Shown here in pieces: positions 9,993-20,500 of a stretch of 64,000 bases of DNA. The translations under genes were made by a program, and so were the position numbers. The DNA comes from Eukaryota sp. TZLM1-RC. Taxonomy: Eukaryota > Metamonada: BaSk clade. Numbering within the stretch: position 1 is the stretch's first letter; each line of letters starts with the position of its first letter. The notes below the pieces were generated by a model. It made no database searches. It was not told where the DNA came from and saw nothing but the letters and a program-made list of their open reading frames with translations. The DNA lies in assembly GCA_040285825.1 (NCBI GenBank), contig JAUPSS010000006.1, forward strand, positions 124,001-188,000. Reading direction: 5' to 3'.

Positions 9993-12350
9993 TCAAAGAA
10001 ACATATATTTTTCAAACTGCATCCACCATGGAAAACAAAATAATTCAACTAAAGATTTATTCTTGATGTGATTAATAGATTTAATTAAACCTTGATTGTT
10101 GAGTTTTGCTGGATGTAGAGGAGAATCTGAGAGAGAGAAATCATCAGCTCCAATCAAGTCAATAAATACCAAAGAAGGAAAGTTTTGTTCAGTGATGTTG
10201 CTAGGAACTCCGTAATGAATTACCATTTTCTTCAAGTTTGGTAGTTGTATATTGACAGATTTGCGACCTGATAATTCTAATTTCAATCTAACAATGGATT
10301 GAGGTAAAGGTATTTCTCCTTCTAGAAGTCGTTGAGAAAGCCTAAAACAATGAAAACTATTCATCACCAATTCATTTAATGACGTAAGATAGCTTAAATC
10401 ACTAACCTCAATGTGATCTTTAAGCACTAACTTCACTAGTGAAGTGGGTAATTGCTCTATAACAAATGGAGCATTGAGCTCTAGGCATTTGAGAGTGGAT
10501 AATTGTGGCAAGTTTATTTTAGGCCATTCAGCAAAAATACTCCTTCCACGAAACTTAACAACCTCAACATTTGGGAAAAATGACAATAATTGTGGATCAT
10601 AATCATCATCATCATAGTAAACATCAAGTTTTTTAATTCTAGTATTAATTAATTCAGATCCTCTAAAAGGAGTGGAAAATTGTAATCGCAAATCAGAAAT
10701 ATTCTCATTTAAATTTAAATTTTCAGGATCTTTTAAAAACATCTTGTTTTGAATAGGATGAATCTTGAACACTTCGTGAGCAAATTGAGCTACCCTTTTA
10801 CTAATGCCACATTTGGAGTAAAATCTTGCCTTCACATATAGGTGATTACCAAATTGCACCAAATAATTCAAATATTCCCAGTAAACAAGCTTAATTAAAC
10901 CGCTATACATTCTTTTCAAAGCATGTTTTCTGACTTGGAAACTGCCAATTATTTCCGACCCAGTGTTTGGAAATGGTTCTAGTATTGATGAAGCGACGTT
11001 TAAATTCCCTTTCCACACACTGTTCTTGTTGTAAGCATAGACTGAACAGGAACTTACTGAAATAGCTTCTATGTTTGTGGAGACTTCAATGATGCGGGCA
11101 TAAGGTGTTATTAAGGTGTTATAAGGTGTTATTAAGGTGTTATAAGGTGTTTGCCAACTAAAAACTCTGTCAAAAACATCAACAGCATAAAAACGATTCA
11201 CTTTAGAAAATCTATCATCATAACCACTAATAAAAACAATATTATTTAAACCTCGAATTCTAGTTAGCTTTTTGAAGGAATCTTCGGTAGAATAATCACT
11301 AAACTCCCAAACCTCACCATAAACATCAATAACCAAAAGTTTATCATTGGTGACCAAAAACGAGCCCTTGGAAGGTTTGTTAGGCGTTATATACTGAGTT
11401 ATGGGTAGCTTGGTGAGGGAAATTTGATCTGAATATGGTCCAACCCTTTCATAGTAGTAAAAGAATTCACCATTGTTATCAATTGCGACTAAAGAATCAT
11501 GATAAACAGAAATCAAAACAATATCATTTAATCCATCAATTAATTCAAATGATTTACGATGTCCCCATTTAACAACTTTGCCTTCTTGGGTCAAAGCAAA
11601 TGAACAACAACTACCAACATAAACTTCCTTAATATTATAAGGAATGGTGATTAGAGTGATTGGTAGTAACTGACTGCGTGACATGTTGATTTCCCAACTG
11701 AAATTGCGTCCCCAACCATACAAGCTTCCTTCGGAGGAGAGGGCAAGGGAGTGATTCCAACCAGCTGAAATGGTTACTATATTACTCAGTGGCAGCTTTA
11801 CTGGTATTGCGATAGCGTCAGGTCCATGACTTAGTACTTGGCCAATATCATTATCCCCCCAACCATAAACATCACCAGAATAGGTGAGTAGAAGGGTGTG
11901 AAAACTACCGCATGAGATATACTTAATTCCAACCAACCTTTCCGATCGATCGAAGTTGGTGTCGGCCGATCTACCAGCAGAACTATTTGTTGACGAAGAC
12001 TCTTGAGTAATGTGGTGGTTGGTGGTCATGTTCATTGAGAAGTTTGACGTATTAGGGGGCACCTCTGACAACGAATGGTGATTGGCAGAGCGATGGATGG
12101 GAAATAAAAGAGATTCTTGATGAGAGGAGAGGTCCATGGTCTCTGGAACGGGGGCATTGCAAGTGAAAAGAGAGGATTGAACAGAGGGCTCACGAAAAGA
12201 AATCGGATCTACCTCACTGTCAACTGGCAAATCAGGGAAGGAATAACATGAAGTAGACGATGAAACTGAACGACAGCGTTTCAAGGGAGGCGAATCTATA
12301 TCATGGTAGGGAGAAGAGTGGTCAAGAGGTTTGTCATGATGGTTGTGCAT
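9993..12350 (-). CDS. RCC1-repeat and leucine-rich-repeat protein, 785 aa
   Basis: N-terminal ~130 residues are Ser/Pro-rich and disordered (DSPPLKRCRSVSSSTS, a possible basic nuclear signal). From about 150 to 470 there are RCC1-type blades: SFHTLLLTYSGDVYGWGDN, NHSLALSSEGSLYGWGRN, CSFALTQEGKVVKWG. The last ~230 residues carry LRR-like segments (LSTLKCLELNAPF, TSLVKLVLKDHIEVSDL, LTSLNELVMNS). Such proteins usually act as exchange factors or scaffolds; substrate unknown. Residues near 415 contain a 7-aa tandem repeat (ITPYNTL) absent from the paralogue at 57421. That paralogue shares the coding sequence and about 80 bp of both flanks. The extreme C-terminus differs by a 2-nt shift, so this copy stops earlier. 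Confidence 0.8.
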   Translation of the reverse strand: MHNHHDKPLDHSSPYHDIDSPPLKRCRSVSSSTSCYSFPDLPVDSEVDPISFREPSVQSSLFTCNAPVPETMDLSSHQESLLFPIHRSANHHSLSEVPPNTSNFSMNMTTNHHITQESSSTNSSAGRSADTNFDRSERLVGIKYISCGSFHTLLLTYSGDVYGWGDNDIGQVLSHGPDAIAIPVKLPLSNIVTISAGWNHSLALSSEGSLYGWGRNFSWEINMSRSQLLPITLITIPYNIKEVYVGSCCSFALTQEGKVVKWGHRKSFELIDGLNDIVLISVYHDSLVAIDNNGEFFYYYERVGPYSDQISLTKLPITQYITPNKPSKGSFLVTNDKLLVIDVYGEVWEFSDYSTEDSFKKLTRIRGLNNIVFISGYDDRFSKVNRFYAVDVFDRVFSWQTPYNTLITPYNTLITPYARIIEVSTNIEAISVSSCSVYAYNKNSVWKGNLNVASSILEPFPNTGSEIIGSFQVRKHALKRMYSGLIKLVYWEYLNYLVQFGNHLYVKARFYSKCGISKRVAQFAHEVFKIHPIQNKMFLKDPENLNLNENISDLRLQFSTPFRGSELINTRIKKLDVYYDDDDYDPQLLSFFPNVEVVKFRGRSIFAEWPKINLPQLSTLKCLELNAPFVIEQLPTSLVKLVLKDHIEVSDLSYLTSLNELVMNSFHCFRLSQRLLEGEIPLPQSIVRLKLELSGRKSVNIQLPNLKKMVIHYGVPSNITEQNFPSLVFIDLIGADDFSLSDSPLHPAKLNNQGLIKSINHIKNKSLVELFCFPWWMQFEKYMFL
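11099..11150. repeat. In-frame 21-bp tandem repeat
   Basis: Units of aaggtgttattaaggtgttat within the RCC1-LRR gene, encoding ITPYNTL on the minus strand. Absent from the paralogue. Confidence 0.8.
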
Positions 12351-14080
12351 TGATTTGGAGTGAAGGAAACGATTTCAAATTTCTCATTATTGAATTTGAA
12401 AAATGATTAGGGATTTCCAAAACTCGCTCCTCATTCTAGGTCACCTCTGAACTTTTCATTTCATAGATTTATATTGTTTTTTTAGAAAATTAAGCTGCAT
12501 CAAGGTTACCACGATTTGATAAATTGTATTTGAAGGAATAATTGTTGATACGGCTCACAAAATTGGCAGAACCTGTGAAACTTCCAAGAAGAAGTATTGA
12601 TGATTCATGTTAATTTTCAGTTATGAGTGAATTTTGGTTTTGCTCTTAGAGAAAAATTGGATAAAATAGAAAATAATTACTTTTCATTATTATTTTTCTG
12701 AACATACTGTCTTATCAAATCAAAACCAATTTCAACTATTAAAAGAATACTTTAACAATTCCGTGTATACTATTTACTATAGATTTTTAAACACTGATAT
12801 TTCCCACTTCAGCTATGTCAATTCAACTATATCATAATACCCTCATCTGGTGTCACATTAGGCGATTCATTAGGTTCTTTTGTCTGCCTTGCTATTCATT
12901 CTTTAATGAAAAAATCAAAACAAAAATTTCCAGATATACCTATTATTGTTTGTATGGATGGCATTTCAATAATTTTTTTGATTGTAAACATTTTATTACT
13001 TTCAAACCAAACTTTCAAACCAAAACCTTTGAAAATTGAAAATAAAATTCTGTTTTGCCAAAAACTCTTCCAGTACGTTGTTTCACAATTTCAACAAAAT
13101 CATCCAGAAAAGACAAAGCAAGAGGTACAAGCGTGTCATTTCAATAATTGGTCCATTTGATTCATTGAGAACAATTGCTGGAATTGTTCAACATCGTTGT
13201 TATCAGATTGGTTTTTTTAAACAGTTATAAATGCTTATTCATTGAAAGAGAACACACTGAACGTGTCATTGATGATAAAATTGTATATCAACTATATTGA
13301 ATCAGGATTTCGTTTTTTATGTTGTTATTTGGACAATTTGGATGAAATTCGATATCAAATCAAATTCAATGCCTTTCTCCTCACATCTGGTACAAAAGCT
13401 TTTCTGCCGGTATTCAAAAATATTCCACCCAGAAATTTGTTTTCCATGTGATTTGCATACTCCAAATTGCAGAAAACGATATTGAAAGTTGTTGAAAACT
13501 GGGATTTTTCTGTTCGTCTCAGCTAAGGAAAACAATACCGTTTTTGCGTACTTTTTAAATGATCTTAAGTAGGGATGTCGGACTTCAGTACAGTACAGTT
13601 CAGAAACAAATTTGGAACCTGAACGGGACCAGTGTCTGAACAGGTATAATGAAAGAGTAGTCCTTTTTTTCAAAAAAATCTTATTTTGAAAACAATACTA
13701 ACTAATTTCCTAAATATATTTTCCATTTTTTAGAGAAACTACTGCCTCAACACTGTTATCACACAACGAAAGAAATCAAATGCAAAATATAAACTTTGAT
13801 TTGAAAGTTTGAAAAACCAAATTAAGCAAAATTAAGCATATTTATTAATTACTGGTTGAATTCATGTATTTTATGCCATTGCAGTAAATTAATACAAGTT
13901 ATAAACAGTGTTTAAAAAAAACAATCTGAGACATTGGGTGAACTGGTTCGGAAACCTGATCCTATCATTTTTGAACTGAACTGAACCTGGACAGTCCTAA
14001 TCTTAAGGAAAGTAGCTCAAATTTTTCTCGTTTCCCTGACTCTAAATGTTTATTGTTTATTGTTCAAATCAATAGACAAC
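12351..14080. other. Intergenic with retroelement scraps
   Basis: The first ~80 bp (12360-12440) match the 5' flank of the RCC1-LRR paralogue at 57330-57420 and probably hold the promoter. The rest is AT-rich, with one RT scrap at 13020-13140 and no gene seen. Confidence 0.45.
13020..13140 (-). mobile_element. Short 3' scrap of RT retroelement
   Basis: Matches 14940-15070 nearly base for base (shared: attctgttttgccaaaaact, caaaatcatccagaaaagac). On the minus strand it reads LSFLDDFVEIVKQR-type sequence, the conserved end region of the family. Confidence 0.8.
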
Positions 14081-14084
14081 TGCC

Positions 14085-14700
14085 TTTAGCATGAAAAGTT
14101 TTCTGTGGCCATATAGTGTGCTCAATGTTTTGATTTGCAAATTAAGTATTACATATCGCTCAGTTGTTCACGATGCTGTTGAAGATATCAACTATATGCC
14201 ATGTGAAAACGTCATTACATTGAAGCATGTGTTAAACCACTTGTGCGTAACTTGTCACCTGAAAACGAAGTTGATTATATTTTGGGGAAAGGCCGCGCTG
14301 ATTTAATTACTCCTGGGTCTGATGTTGTAAGCAAAGTTGTTGATCTTGTCACTGTTGATGCTTGTCAAGAATTAGCAATTGATTTTGCTAAAATGATGAA
14401 ACTCTACCTTCTTTTGCTGAAAAGAGCAGAATCAAAGATCAAACACAAGGAGCCCTTATTTGAACATGGACGTATTGACCACACATTCTATGAGCTGGTT
14501 CGATTTGTTCTTGTTGCTTTTGGTGAAATTGAAAAGTGAGGATTAAATTTCTCTAAGTTTTCTGGGTTTAAACGAAAAAACATGAAAAGTGATGAACTAT
14601 TTCTGGTACAATAGAAACTTTTTGAGTATACTTAAATTGTATTTATTGAATATACCTAATTCAATTCCTGAAATGATAACCAAAGCTCTGTTGTATGCGA
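14085..14700 (+). mobile_element. RT retroelement remnant
   Basis: Plus-strand fragment in several frames: ITYRSVVHDAVEDINYM, then GKGRADLITPGSD...VVDLVTVDAC, then IEK and late ...SIPEMITKALL. These are the RS-x2-HDAV and RAD...D motifs and C-terminal end of the family. Frameshifted and dead. Confidence 0.75.
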
Positions 14701-14929
14701 TTCCAACTCAAACATTATTAGTTAATGATCAAGCACAAAATCAATCGACAAATACCAAGAATATGTTTCTGTTTCATAATATTTTTTATATTTTTATTTA
14801 TTCCAACAAAAAACAAACTATACGACAAGGTTGAAATTCCATGTCTTCATAACCCAAATCAGCCAAGAAAAATTGACTGGAAATTTGTTTTTGATAAATG
14901 CGTCCAAAGGTTAACATAGCTGAAGGTAG

Positions 14930-15830
14930 TGAGGGAAAAACACCTTTGAAAATTTAAAATACAATTCTGTTTTGCCAAAAACTCTTGTCAAAAACTCTTC
15001 CAGACGTTGTTTCACAATTTCAACAAAATCATCCAGAAAAGACAAAGCAAGAGGTCTAAGCGTGCCATGAAGGGAAACTGCAAATGGACATAGGACATAA
15101 TGAGTATGATATTCTGAATTCGAGGATAACAATTTTGCTTCAAATTTGTCAATTTTGGCTTATTCGGAAACAGTTAAGGGGTCTCTATATTTTGATTGAG
15201 CCATTGGAATAAAAGAATCATTACAGACATCAGTGGATCTCAAATCTGTAATAATAATAGTACTTTCAAGACCTTTAAGCATTAAATCAAATCTATTTCG
15301 ACCAAACGAATTCAAAGTATCTTCATCAACCAAACGGAAAAGTAATGGTTCTAAATAGGAAGCAATTATATGTGAATTTGACATACAATAGAAATGATCT
15401 CTTACCGCATCATGAACTTTTGATCGGAAAGTATTAAAATTTTACAATTGAATAAATGATTTGGAGAAATTTTTGATCCATATTTATAAATCAAATTATG
15501 GGGCACGTTATCAGGCAACAACGAAGGCGTCTTATACAAGAAAATTCGGTATCATTGAAAAGAAGACCATAAATTTGAGGAATCTGAGCAATTAAACACG
15601 AAGAGGAACTGTTTTGGGCATCTAACAAAAAATTTGCGAAAGCGGGATTATCTTTTTCGGCCGAGCCAAGACGAACATTAAAATCCAAGCCTTCAAAAAT
15701 TATGTTTAACTTTTGCTATAATTTTATAACACAATACCTCAAATTAAGTAGTGCTCCAGATGGTATCTCCAAATTTCAGAGGGCAAACAATCAAGAGCAT
15801 TTTGTAGTTCTCTTAGATAATTACTGTTGT
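14930..15830 (-). mobile_element. RT retroelement remnant
   Basis: Minus-strand C-terminal portion broken into at least three frames: DFNVRLGSAEKDNPAFANFL (about 15640-15690), FGRNRFDLMLKGLE...IITDLRSTDVC (about 15220-15310), and LALSFLDDFVEIVKQR (about 15000-15060). Same subfamily as 19080-19680. Confidence 0.8.
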
Positions 15831-17061
15831 TTCATGATGGGAAGATTCAATTCCAGCAGAGCCATTCTTTAAGCTCTCGACAAAGCAAAAAACCACTTAA
15901 CTCATCACCTATTTATTGGATAACATCAGATGTCATGTATATTCATGATATCCTATTTACGAATATCGTCTCAGCTGTAGGTTTCAGCTTTACATAAACC
16001 CCTGAACTTTGTACATATTCACTAAATGGCCGTTGTTTTGCCAGTATTGTCGTTCTCCATTTTCCTTCTTCTACTGTATGCTCTGTACAGAAGTAGGATA
16101 GCCCTCAACACAAAGAAGCATCACCATATACCCTACCTTTTCAGGAAGAGCCCACCAGATGTGTGTTAAGTTCTCATCTACTCACCATAGGTTCTTCCAC
16201 TCCATGCGGCCTTGTCTCCACCATCATTGAATCTAAGATTTGATCATGATGATTCTGACGTGATATTTCATTAGACACTTTGTTCATTATTTTCTGTTGC
16301 GATTTAACATAAAATTTATTATTAATTTTTGTTTATTTTTCAATTAATTCAATGTTCTACAGCTTTTTTTGGCTTCAATGTTATTAGCCCAATTACACAT
16401 AATGTTTTGGTATTCTTTTATTCAAAAGCGTTTTTCCTGGTGTTTGTATATTTGTTTTCTCCACTACTTATTGTTACTCTAAGGCACAAGAATCCTGCCA
16501 TTTGTCACCAACCTTTTTTTTGCATGAAACTCATTCAAAAACTGATGTTCCAACGAACCTGAAGCAATATTTCAGACAGTTTGAAAGAGGTTTCACAATA
16601 CTATTTCTTTGTTTAATGCTTTTGATTCAGTGGAGATTTTCCGTTTTATTTTCATGGTAAAAGGTAACACTAATAGTTAACCTATGACATCTCCCCTTTC
16701 AACTATAAAACTAGGTCGGACTAGGTCGGACATTGTCAAAAATTGTATGAAGATTTACAATTTTGATTTTATTATTTTTTTTTAATTTTTTTTTAATTTT
16801 AAGCTAGTCATTTAGTTTTTTTGAGAATGAACAAAATTGCTAAAAAAGTGTCAACTAATTCTTAAGCACAAAATGGTCAATAAGAAAACTATAAATGATA
16901 AAACTAGGTCGGACTAGGTCGGTGCGAACTCAATTCTGATTGTGGCATGAAATATTCTGCAAATTTAATTTAAATTAACTAAACAAAAATTTTATTTTGT
17001 GAATTATATTTTATTTGTATTTGTATAAATACATTTAAACTTCTCAATAATATGCTCAATC
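15831..17061. other. Intergenic with direct repeats
   Basis: No gene seen. Contains two copies of a doubled decamer actaggtcgg (16709-16730 and 16903-16922). Confidence 0.5.
16701..16922. repeat. Paired direct repeats of actaggtcgg x2
   Basis: Each site is TATAAA-like sequence followed by two tandem units of actaggtcgg; the two sites lie about 190 bp apart in the same orientation. Confidence 0.8.
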
Positions 17062-17705
17062 TCAGTACCTCATGCCACTTGTCGTCAACTTCTTAATAGC
17101 TGGCCTACTATTGAAGTACGAGTGAAACTTCTCAAGGGGAGGAAATGTAATCAATGCTAATGGTACTTCTCTCGCCAAGGAGTCCAAAAAGGCATACAAA
17201 CAAATATCTGAGGCCAGCATTCATTTAAGTAAGACATACCAGCATAGGAAAGGGATTTTCCACACACAAAAACCGTGGTTAATTGGGATATTTTGGAGGC
17301 TAATGCTACAAATCTTTGTGTGTTGTCAGTTATCCAGCGTGCTTTGAGCTCGGTCACTTTCAAATCTGAAAGGCTGCATTGCATAAAGCGAGCACGCCAG
17401 AGATCATGTTGAAAGGTGTTCGCTACTTCTGCCCACATGTCGATTGTGGATTGTTCTGTGATGTTGTTCCCATAAAGGTTGAATTTTCGAGCTATGTATC
17501 TCATTATCGTCATGTCTCCAGAGAGGTACATTTCGCAGTCAGAGTCTTTCAGTGTGGGGAGCTGTTCAAAGGGAAATTGCGCTGATAGAGATTCAAAGTT
17601 CTTCTGGTTCACAATTACTTCATCAAAGGTTGCACCAGCTTCTGCTAAGAACAGGCGAATCTTGTCAGCTGTACCTCTAGCTGCATAGTAGTACAAAGTC
17701 AACAT
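17062..17705 (-). CDS. Glutathione S-transferase family protein (2 exons)
   Basis: Conjugates glutathione to electrophiles or acts as a related sigma/alpha-type GST; cytosolic, 203 aa after splicing (exons 17705-17240 and 17207-17062). The thioredoxin-like N-terminal domain is clear: LTLYYYAARGTADKIRLFL with the usual catalytic Tyr region, then FEQLPTLKDSD (cis-Pro loop) and MTIMRYIARKFNLYG (SNAIL/TRAIL-type position, here reading SGDMTIMRYIA). The helical C-terminal domain ends KSLSYADICLYAFLDSLA after splicing, matching the family's (T)xADxxLY motif. Without splicing the motif is destroyed, which is why the intron is trusted. ATG at 17705 precedes the conserved first strand directly. Confidence 0.9.
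17208..17239 (-). other. Intron, 32 nt (GST gene)
   Basis: GTATGT...CCTCAG on the minus strand with CTTAAAT as a branch-like motif. Splicing restores YADICLYAFLDS. Confidence 0.9.
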
Positions 17706-18055
17706 GAAATGGGATAGCAGGTAAAGTCTTCAATTCACACAAGTTTTCACTTCATTAAACTAGATCGGCCGATCCAAGTTTGTTCATATAGGTTGACTTT
17801 CCACCAAATTATAATAATTCACTTCTCATACCAACTGATTGCCCTTTCATCACCATTAATCTTGCTATTTTTAAGCCAACGAATACCGCTTGAAAGACAC
17901 ACAATACATCAGGTCATTGTACCTCTCCTCAAGCTGCGGAACTCTGCTTCATACAGTAACCATAAATCTGCATTTCAGCTCTGAATTATTTTAGATCGTC
18001 ACTTCATCTCCTTTTGTAAAGCCTAAATACTGAAAAAAATATGAAGTTAACAACA
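17706..18055. other. Intergenic region, no gene seen
   Basis: Lies upstream of the GST start and downstream of the phosphatase stop. Contains the palindrome GATCGGCCGATC at 17763-17774. Confidence 0.4.
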
Positions 18056-18703
18056 TCATTTATTTAAATGTGAAGTATCATTGATTGTAACAGGAAACCA
18101 ACCATCATCATTGTATTTGAATTCACAAATACCGGTGTTATCTAGACAGAATCGGTAGATAAAGCGGTCAGAGAACCCCAAAATGTAATGCAACAACGAC
18201 TTGATTACTATAGCATGAGAGAATATCAAAATATAACGAGGCTCGTCGCCTTCATTGTGATGGACCTGATTCCATAGGATCTCATCCTCCAACCAATTGG
18301 AGGCCCTTCTTTGTACCATTCTTTGAGATTCACCGTTTGGTGGTTTGAATAAATATCCGGCCGTATTAATTTTTAGAAGCTGTTCAGATGTATAAACATC
18401 ATGTCTAGACTTACCATCCCAGTCCCCGTTAGTAAATTCCTGCAATTCTGGAACAACTGTGGCTTGTGAGAAAACATCATTTGGTAAGGCTATACGGGCA
18501 GTTTCTTTGGCCCGTACTAGAGGAGATGTATAGACAAGGGGGTTGATGATATGTTTTAATCGTTCTCCTAACAAAATAGATTGTTGTTTCCCAAGCTCAG
18601 ATAGGGGCGACTCTGGTTGCCTTCCGGCAATTAGATGTTGTTGGATGTTCGCTTCACACTCTGCATGTCTGATGAAGAGGATTCTAAGATTGGTTAATGA
18701 CAT
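18056..18703 (-). CDS. Histidine phosphatase (phosphoglycerate mutase-like), 215 aa
   Basis: Branch-1 histidine phosphatase superfamily. LRILFIRHAECEANI holds the catalytic RH(G/A)E motif with Ala in place of the common Gly. VYTSPLVRAKETA holds the second conserved Arg region, FTNGDWDGKSRHDV the WxG/E-type loop, and YILIFSHAIVIKSLL the second catalytic His (usually SHG, here SHA). Both catalytic histidines are therefore present. Substrate cannot be told; cofactor-dependent phosphoglycerate mutases, fructose-2,6-bisphosphatases and phosphoserine phosphatases share this fold. Single exon. ATG at 18703 is 6 residues before the first strand. Confidence 0.85.
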   Translation of the reverse strand: MSLTNLRILFIRHAECEANIQQHLIAGRQPESPLSELGKQQSILLGERLKHIINPLVYTSPLVRAKETARIALPNDVFSQATVVPELQEFTNGDWDGKSRHDVYTSEQLLKINTAGYLFKPPNGESQRMVQRRASNWLEDEILWNQVHHNEGDEPRYILIFSHAIVIKSLLHYILGFSDRFIYRFCLDNTGICEFKYNDDGWFPVTINDTSHLNK

Positions 18704-19079
18704 TCAAAATTACCAAACACTACCATCTAACCCTTGCTTATAGCATTATTCAATAACCTGTTTACTAGTGGATTTCTTTCTTTGAGGAAGATGACCGAGA
18801 AAAGAGGTATTGACGAGGTACTTATAAGGCCAGTACGCCAATTTATGTCAAACCTGTATAGAATGAAATGTTTCAATTGATTATGATTCTCAACAGATGT
18901 GGGAATATTATGCAGAGATTCATTGTTTTGAAATCACCAAGGATGAAAAGATTTTTTTGATTACTATTAGTATTCTTAGTTTATTCCAACAAGAAAATAA
19001 ACCAAAAACTTAAAATTCTAAATCTTCATATCCCAAATCAACCTAAAAGAAATTGACTGGAAGGTTTTCCTTTATAAAA
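18704..19079. other. Intergenic, nothing recognised
   Basis: 5' flank of the histidine phosphatase gene; no promoter motif recognised. Confidence 0.4.
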
Positions 19080-19680
19080 TAGACCAAGAGATAATAAGGC
19101 AAGGGGATGACATCTTTAAAAATTGAAAAAACAATTATGTTCTGCCAAATCATTTTGTCAACAATTCTTGCTGTACGTTGTTTTACAATTTCATCAAATT
19201 CATCCAAAAAAGATAAAACAAGTGGTCCAAGCGTAATATGTAAGGAAAGAGCAAATGGACAAAGGACATAATGAGTGTGAGATTCAGCATTCAAAATAGC
19301 AACTTTGCTTTACATTTATCAATTTCAGTATTTTTGGCAACAAACAACGGATTCCTGTGTTTAGACTGATCTGGTATGAAAGAATTATTATACACATCAG
19401 TTGATCTCACATCAGTAATGATAGTGGTCCCATCAAGTCCTTCAAGCATTAAATCACCTCTATTGAGACCAAAAGAATTCAAAATATCTTCATTAATTAA
19501 ACGAGAAAGTAAAGTTTCTAAATAGGAAACAATTCTGTGTGATTTTGACATACAACGGAGTTGATCCTTAACTGCATCATGGACCTTTGATCGGAAAGAA
19601 TAGAATGTTTACAGTTAAACAAAAGATTTGGAGAAATTTTTAGTCCACATTTCCAAATATATACTAATGATCACGTGATG
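19080..19680 (-). mobile_element. RT retroelement remnant
   Basis: Minus-strand C-terminal part: SYLETLLSRLINEDILNSFG, LNRGDLMLEGLDG..IITDVRSTDV (RGD...D endonuclease-like motif), LVLSFLDEFDEIVKQR. Close relative of 14930-15830. Broken by frameshifts. The 5' end is followed by two CACGTGAT words (19671-19690). Confidence 0.8.
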
Positions 19681-20020
19681 TTACACGTGATACTTTCTAG
19701 ATGTGGAAAGTTGTTTTAGCCTTAGCTAACAATTACAAGAATCGGGTGCGCCAGAAAGCCTTCACGACATCCAACACTAATAAATTAAGGCTATCATAAT
19801 ATGGCAGTAACAACATGTGATTGTATTCAACATTCAAAAGCTTATTGTGCAATTGTATTCTGTAATGTTGAAAATGTTGCAAATGTGGATTAGAGAATTT
19901 TGTAGTACGACTACATTGAATGACACCCATTTCCTCTACGTATTTGAATGAATATTAGCCAATATTCACTCTTTTTTGATCCTCTCTTACGGTCAAATAG
20001 TGGCAAATAAAATTAAGCTT

Positions 20021-20341
20021 ATGAACGCCAAAAATAACAATGTTTTGAAATCATTACGAGATTCTTTGGGTTTAAAAGTTGATCTTGTTCAAAGCTCAAG
20101 GTCTAATCAAATGAACCATTGTTTATCCAGTGCTGACATTGAAAGAGCGGTTGCTCAGGCTAATGCTGCTAATGAGGATAGAATAGCTGGTCTTGAGCAA
20201 CAGTTAGAAGAAGTTGCTGCTGAAAGAGACCAAATTGCAACTGAAAATGACCAGAATAAAGCTCAACTTGATAGGGTTAGAGCTGAAAATCAAACCTTGC
20301 AAAAACGAAACTTGTTCAAAGCTCAAGGTCTAATCAAATGA
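20021..20341 (+). CDS. Short coiled-coil ORF, 106 aa
   Basis: Starts at ATG 20021 (MNAKNNNVLKSLRDSLG). From about residue 35 on it is a continuous charged coiled coil (DRIAGLEQQLEEVAAERDQ; KAQLDRVRAENQTLQKRN). Codon use is more GC-rich than its surroundings. It is bracketed by a perfect 33-bp direct repeat (20084-20116 and 20311-20343); its stop lies inside the second copy. It adjoins a hAT transposase fragment on the opposite strand. It could be a real small gene, an exon copied from a larger coiled-coil gene, or element cargo. Confidence 0.4.
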   Translation: MNAKNNNVLKSLRDSLGLKVDLVQSSRSNQMNHCLSSADIERAVAQANAANEDRIAGLEQQLEEVAAERDQIATENDQNKAQLDRVRAENQTLQKRNLFKAQGLIK

Positions 20342-20343
20342 AC
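20084..20343. repeat. Perfect 33-bp direct repeat pair
   Basis: A 33-nt word starting cttgttcaaagctcaaggtc occurs at 20084-20116 and again at 20311-20343, in the same orientation. Confidence 0.9.
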
Positions 20344-20500
20344 AAAGCAAAGCTTCGACAACTTTTGGAGACAATGCAGTTCGTCTATCTGTTATCGTGT
20401 TACCAGCACTTGAAAAAAAACACTCACATGAAACAGAAGTGCCTTGAATAGCCAACCAATCTCTGGTCATTTTTGCAAGTGTGGAATACTGTTTTCAAAT
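20332..20500 (-). mobile_element. hAT transposase C-terminal fragment
   Basis: Minus strand reads, in one frame, YSTLAKMTRDWLAIQGTSVS then CECFFSSAGNTITDRRTALS then PKVVEALLCS. This is the hAT-family C-terminal dimerisation region (ATSVxSERxFSxAGxxxxxxR). It ends at a stop inside the 33-bp repeat. The rest of the transposase is not intact, so the element is dead. Confidence 0.85.

Noticed and set aside
19671-19690. CACGTGAT doublet as an E-box regulatory element
   Set aside because: It lies at the edge of a dead retroelement with no gene nearby to regulate; two short words are weak evidence.
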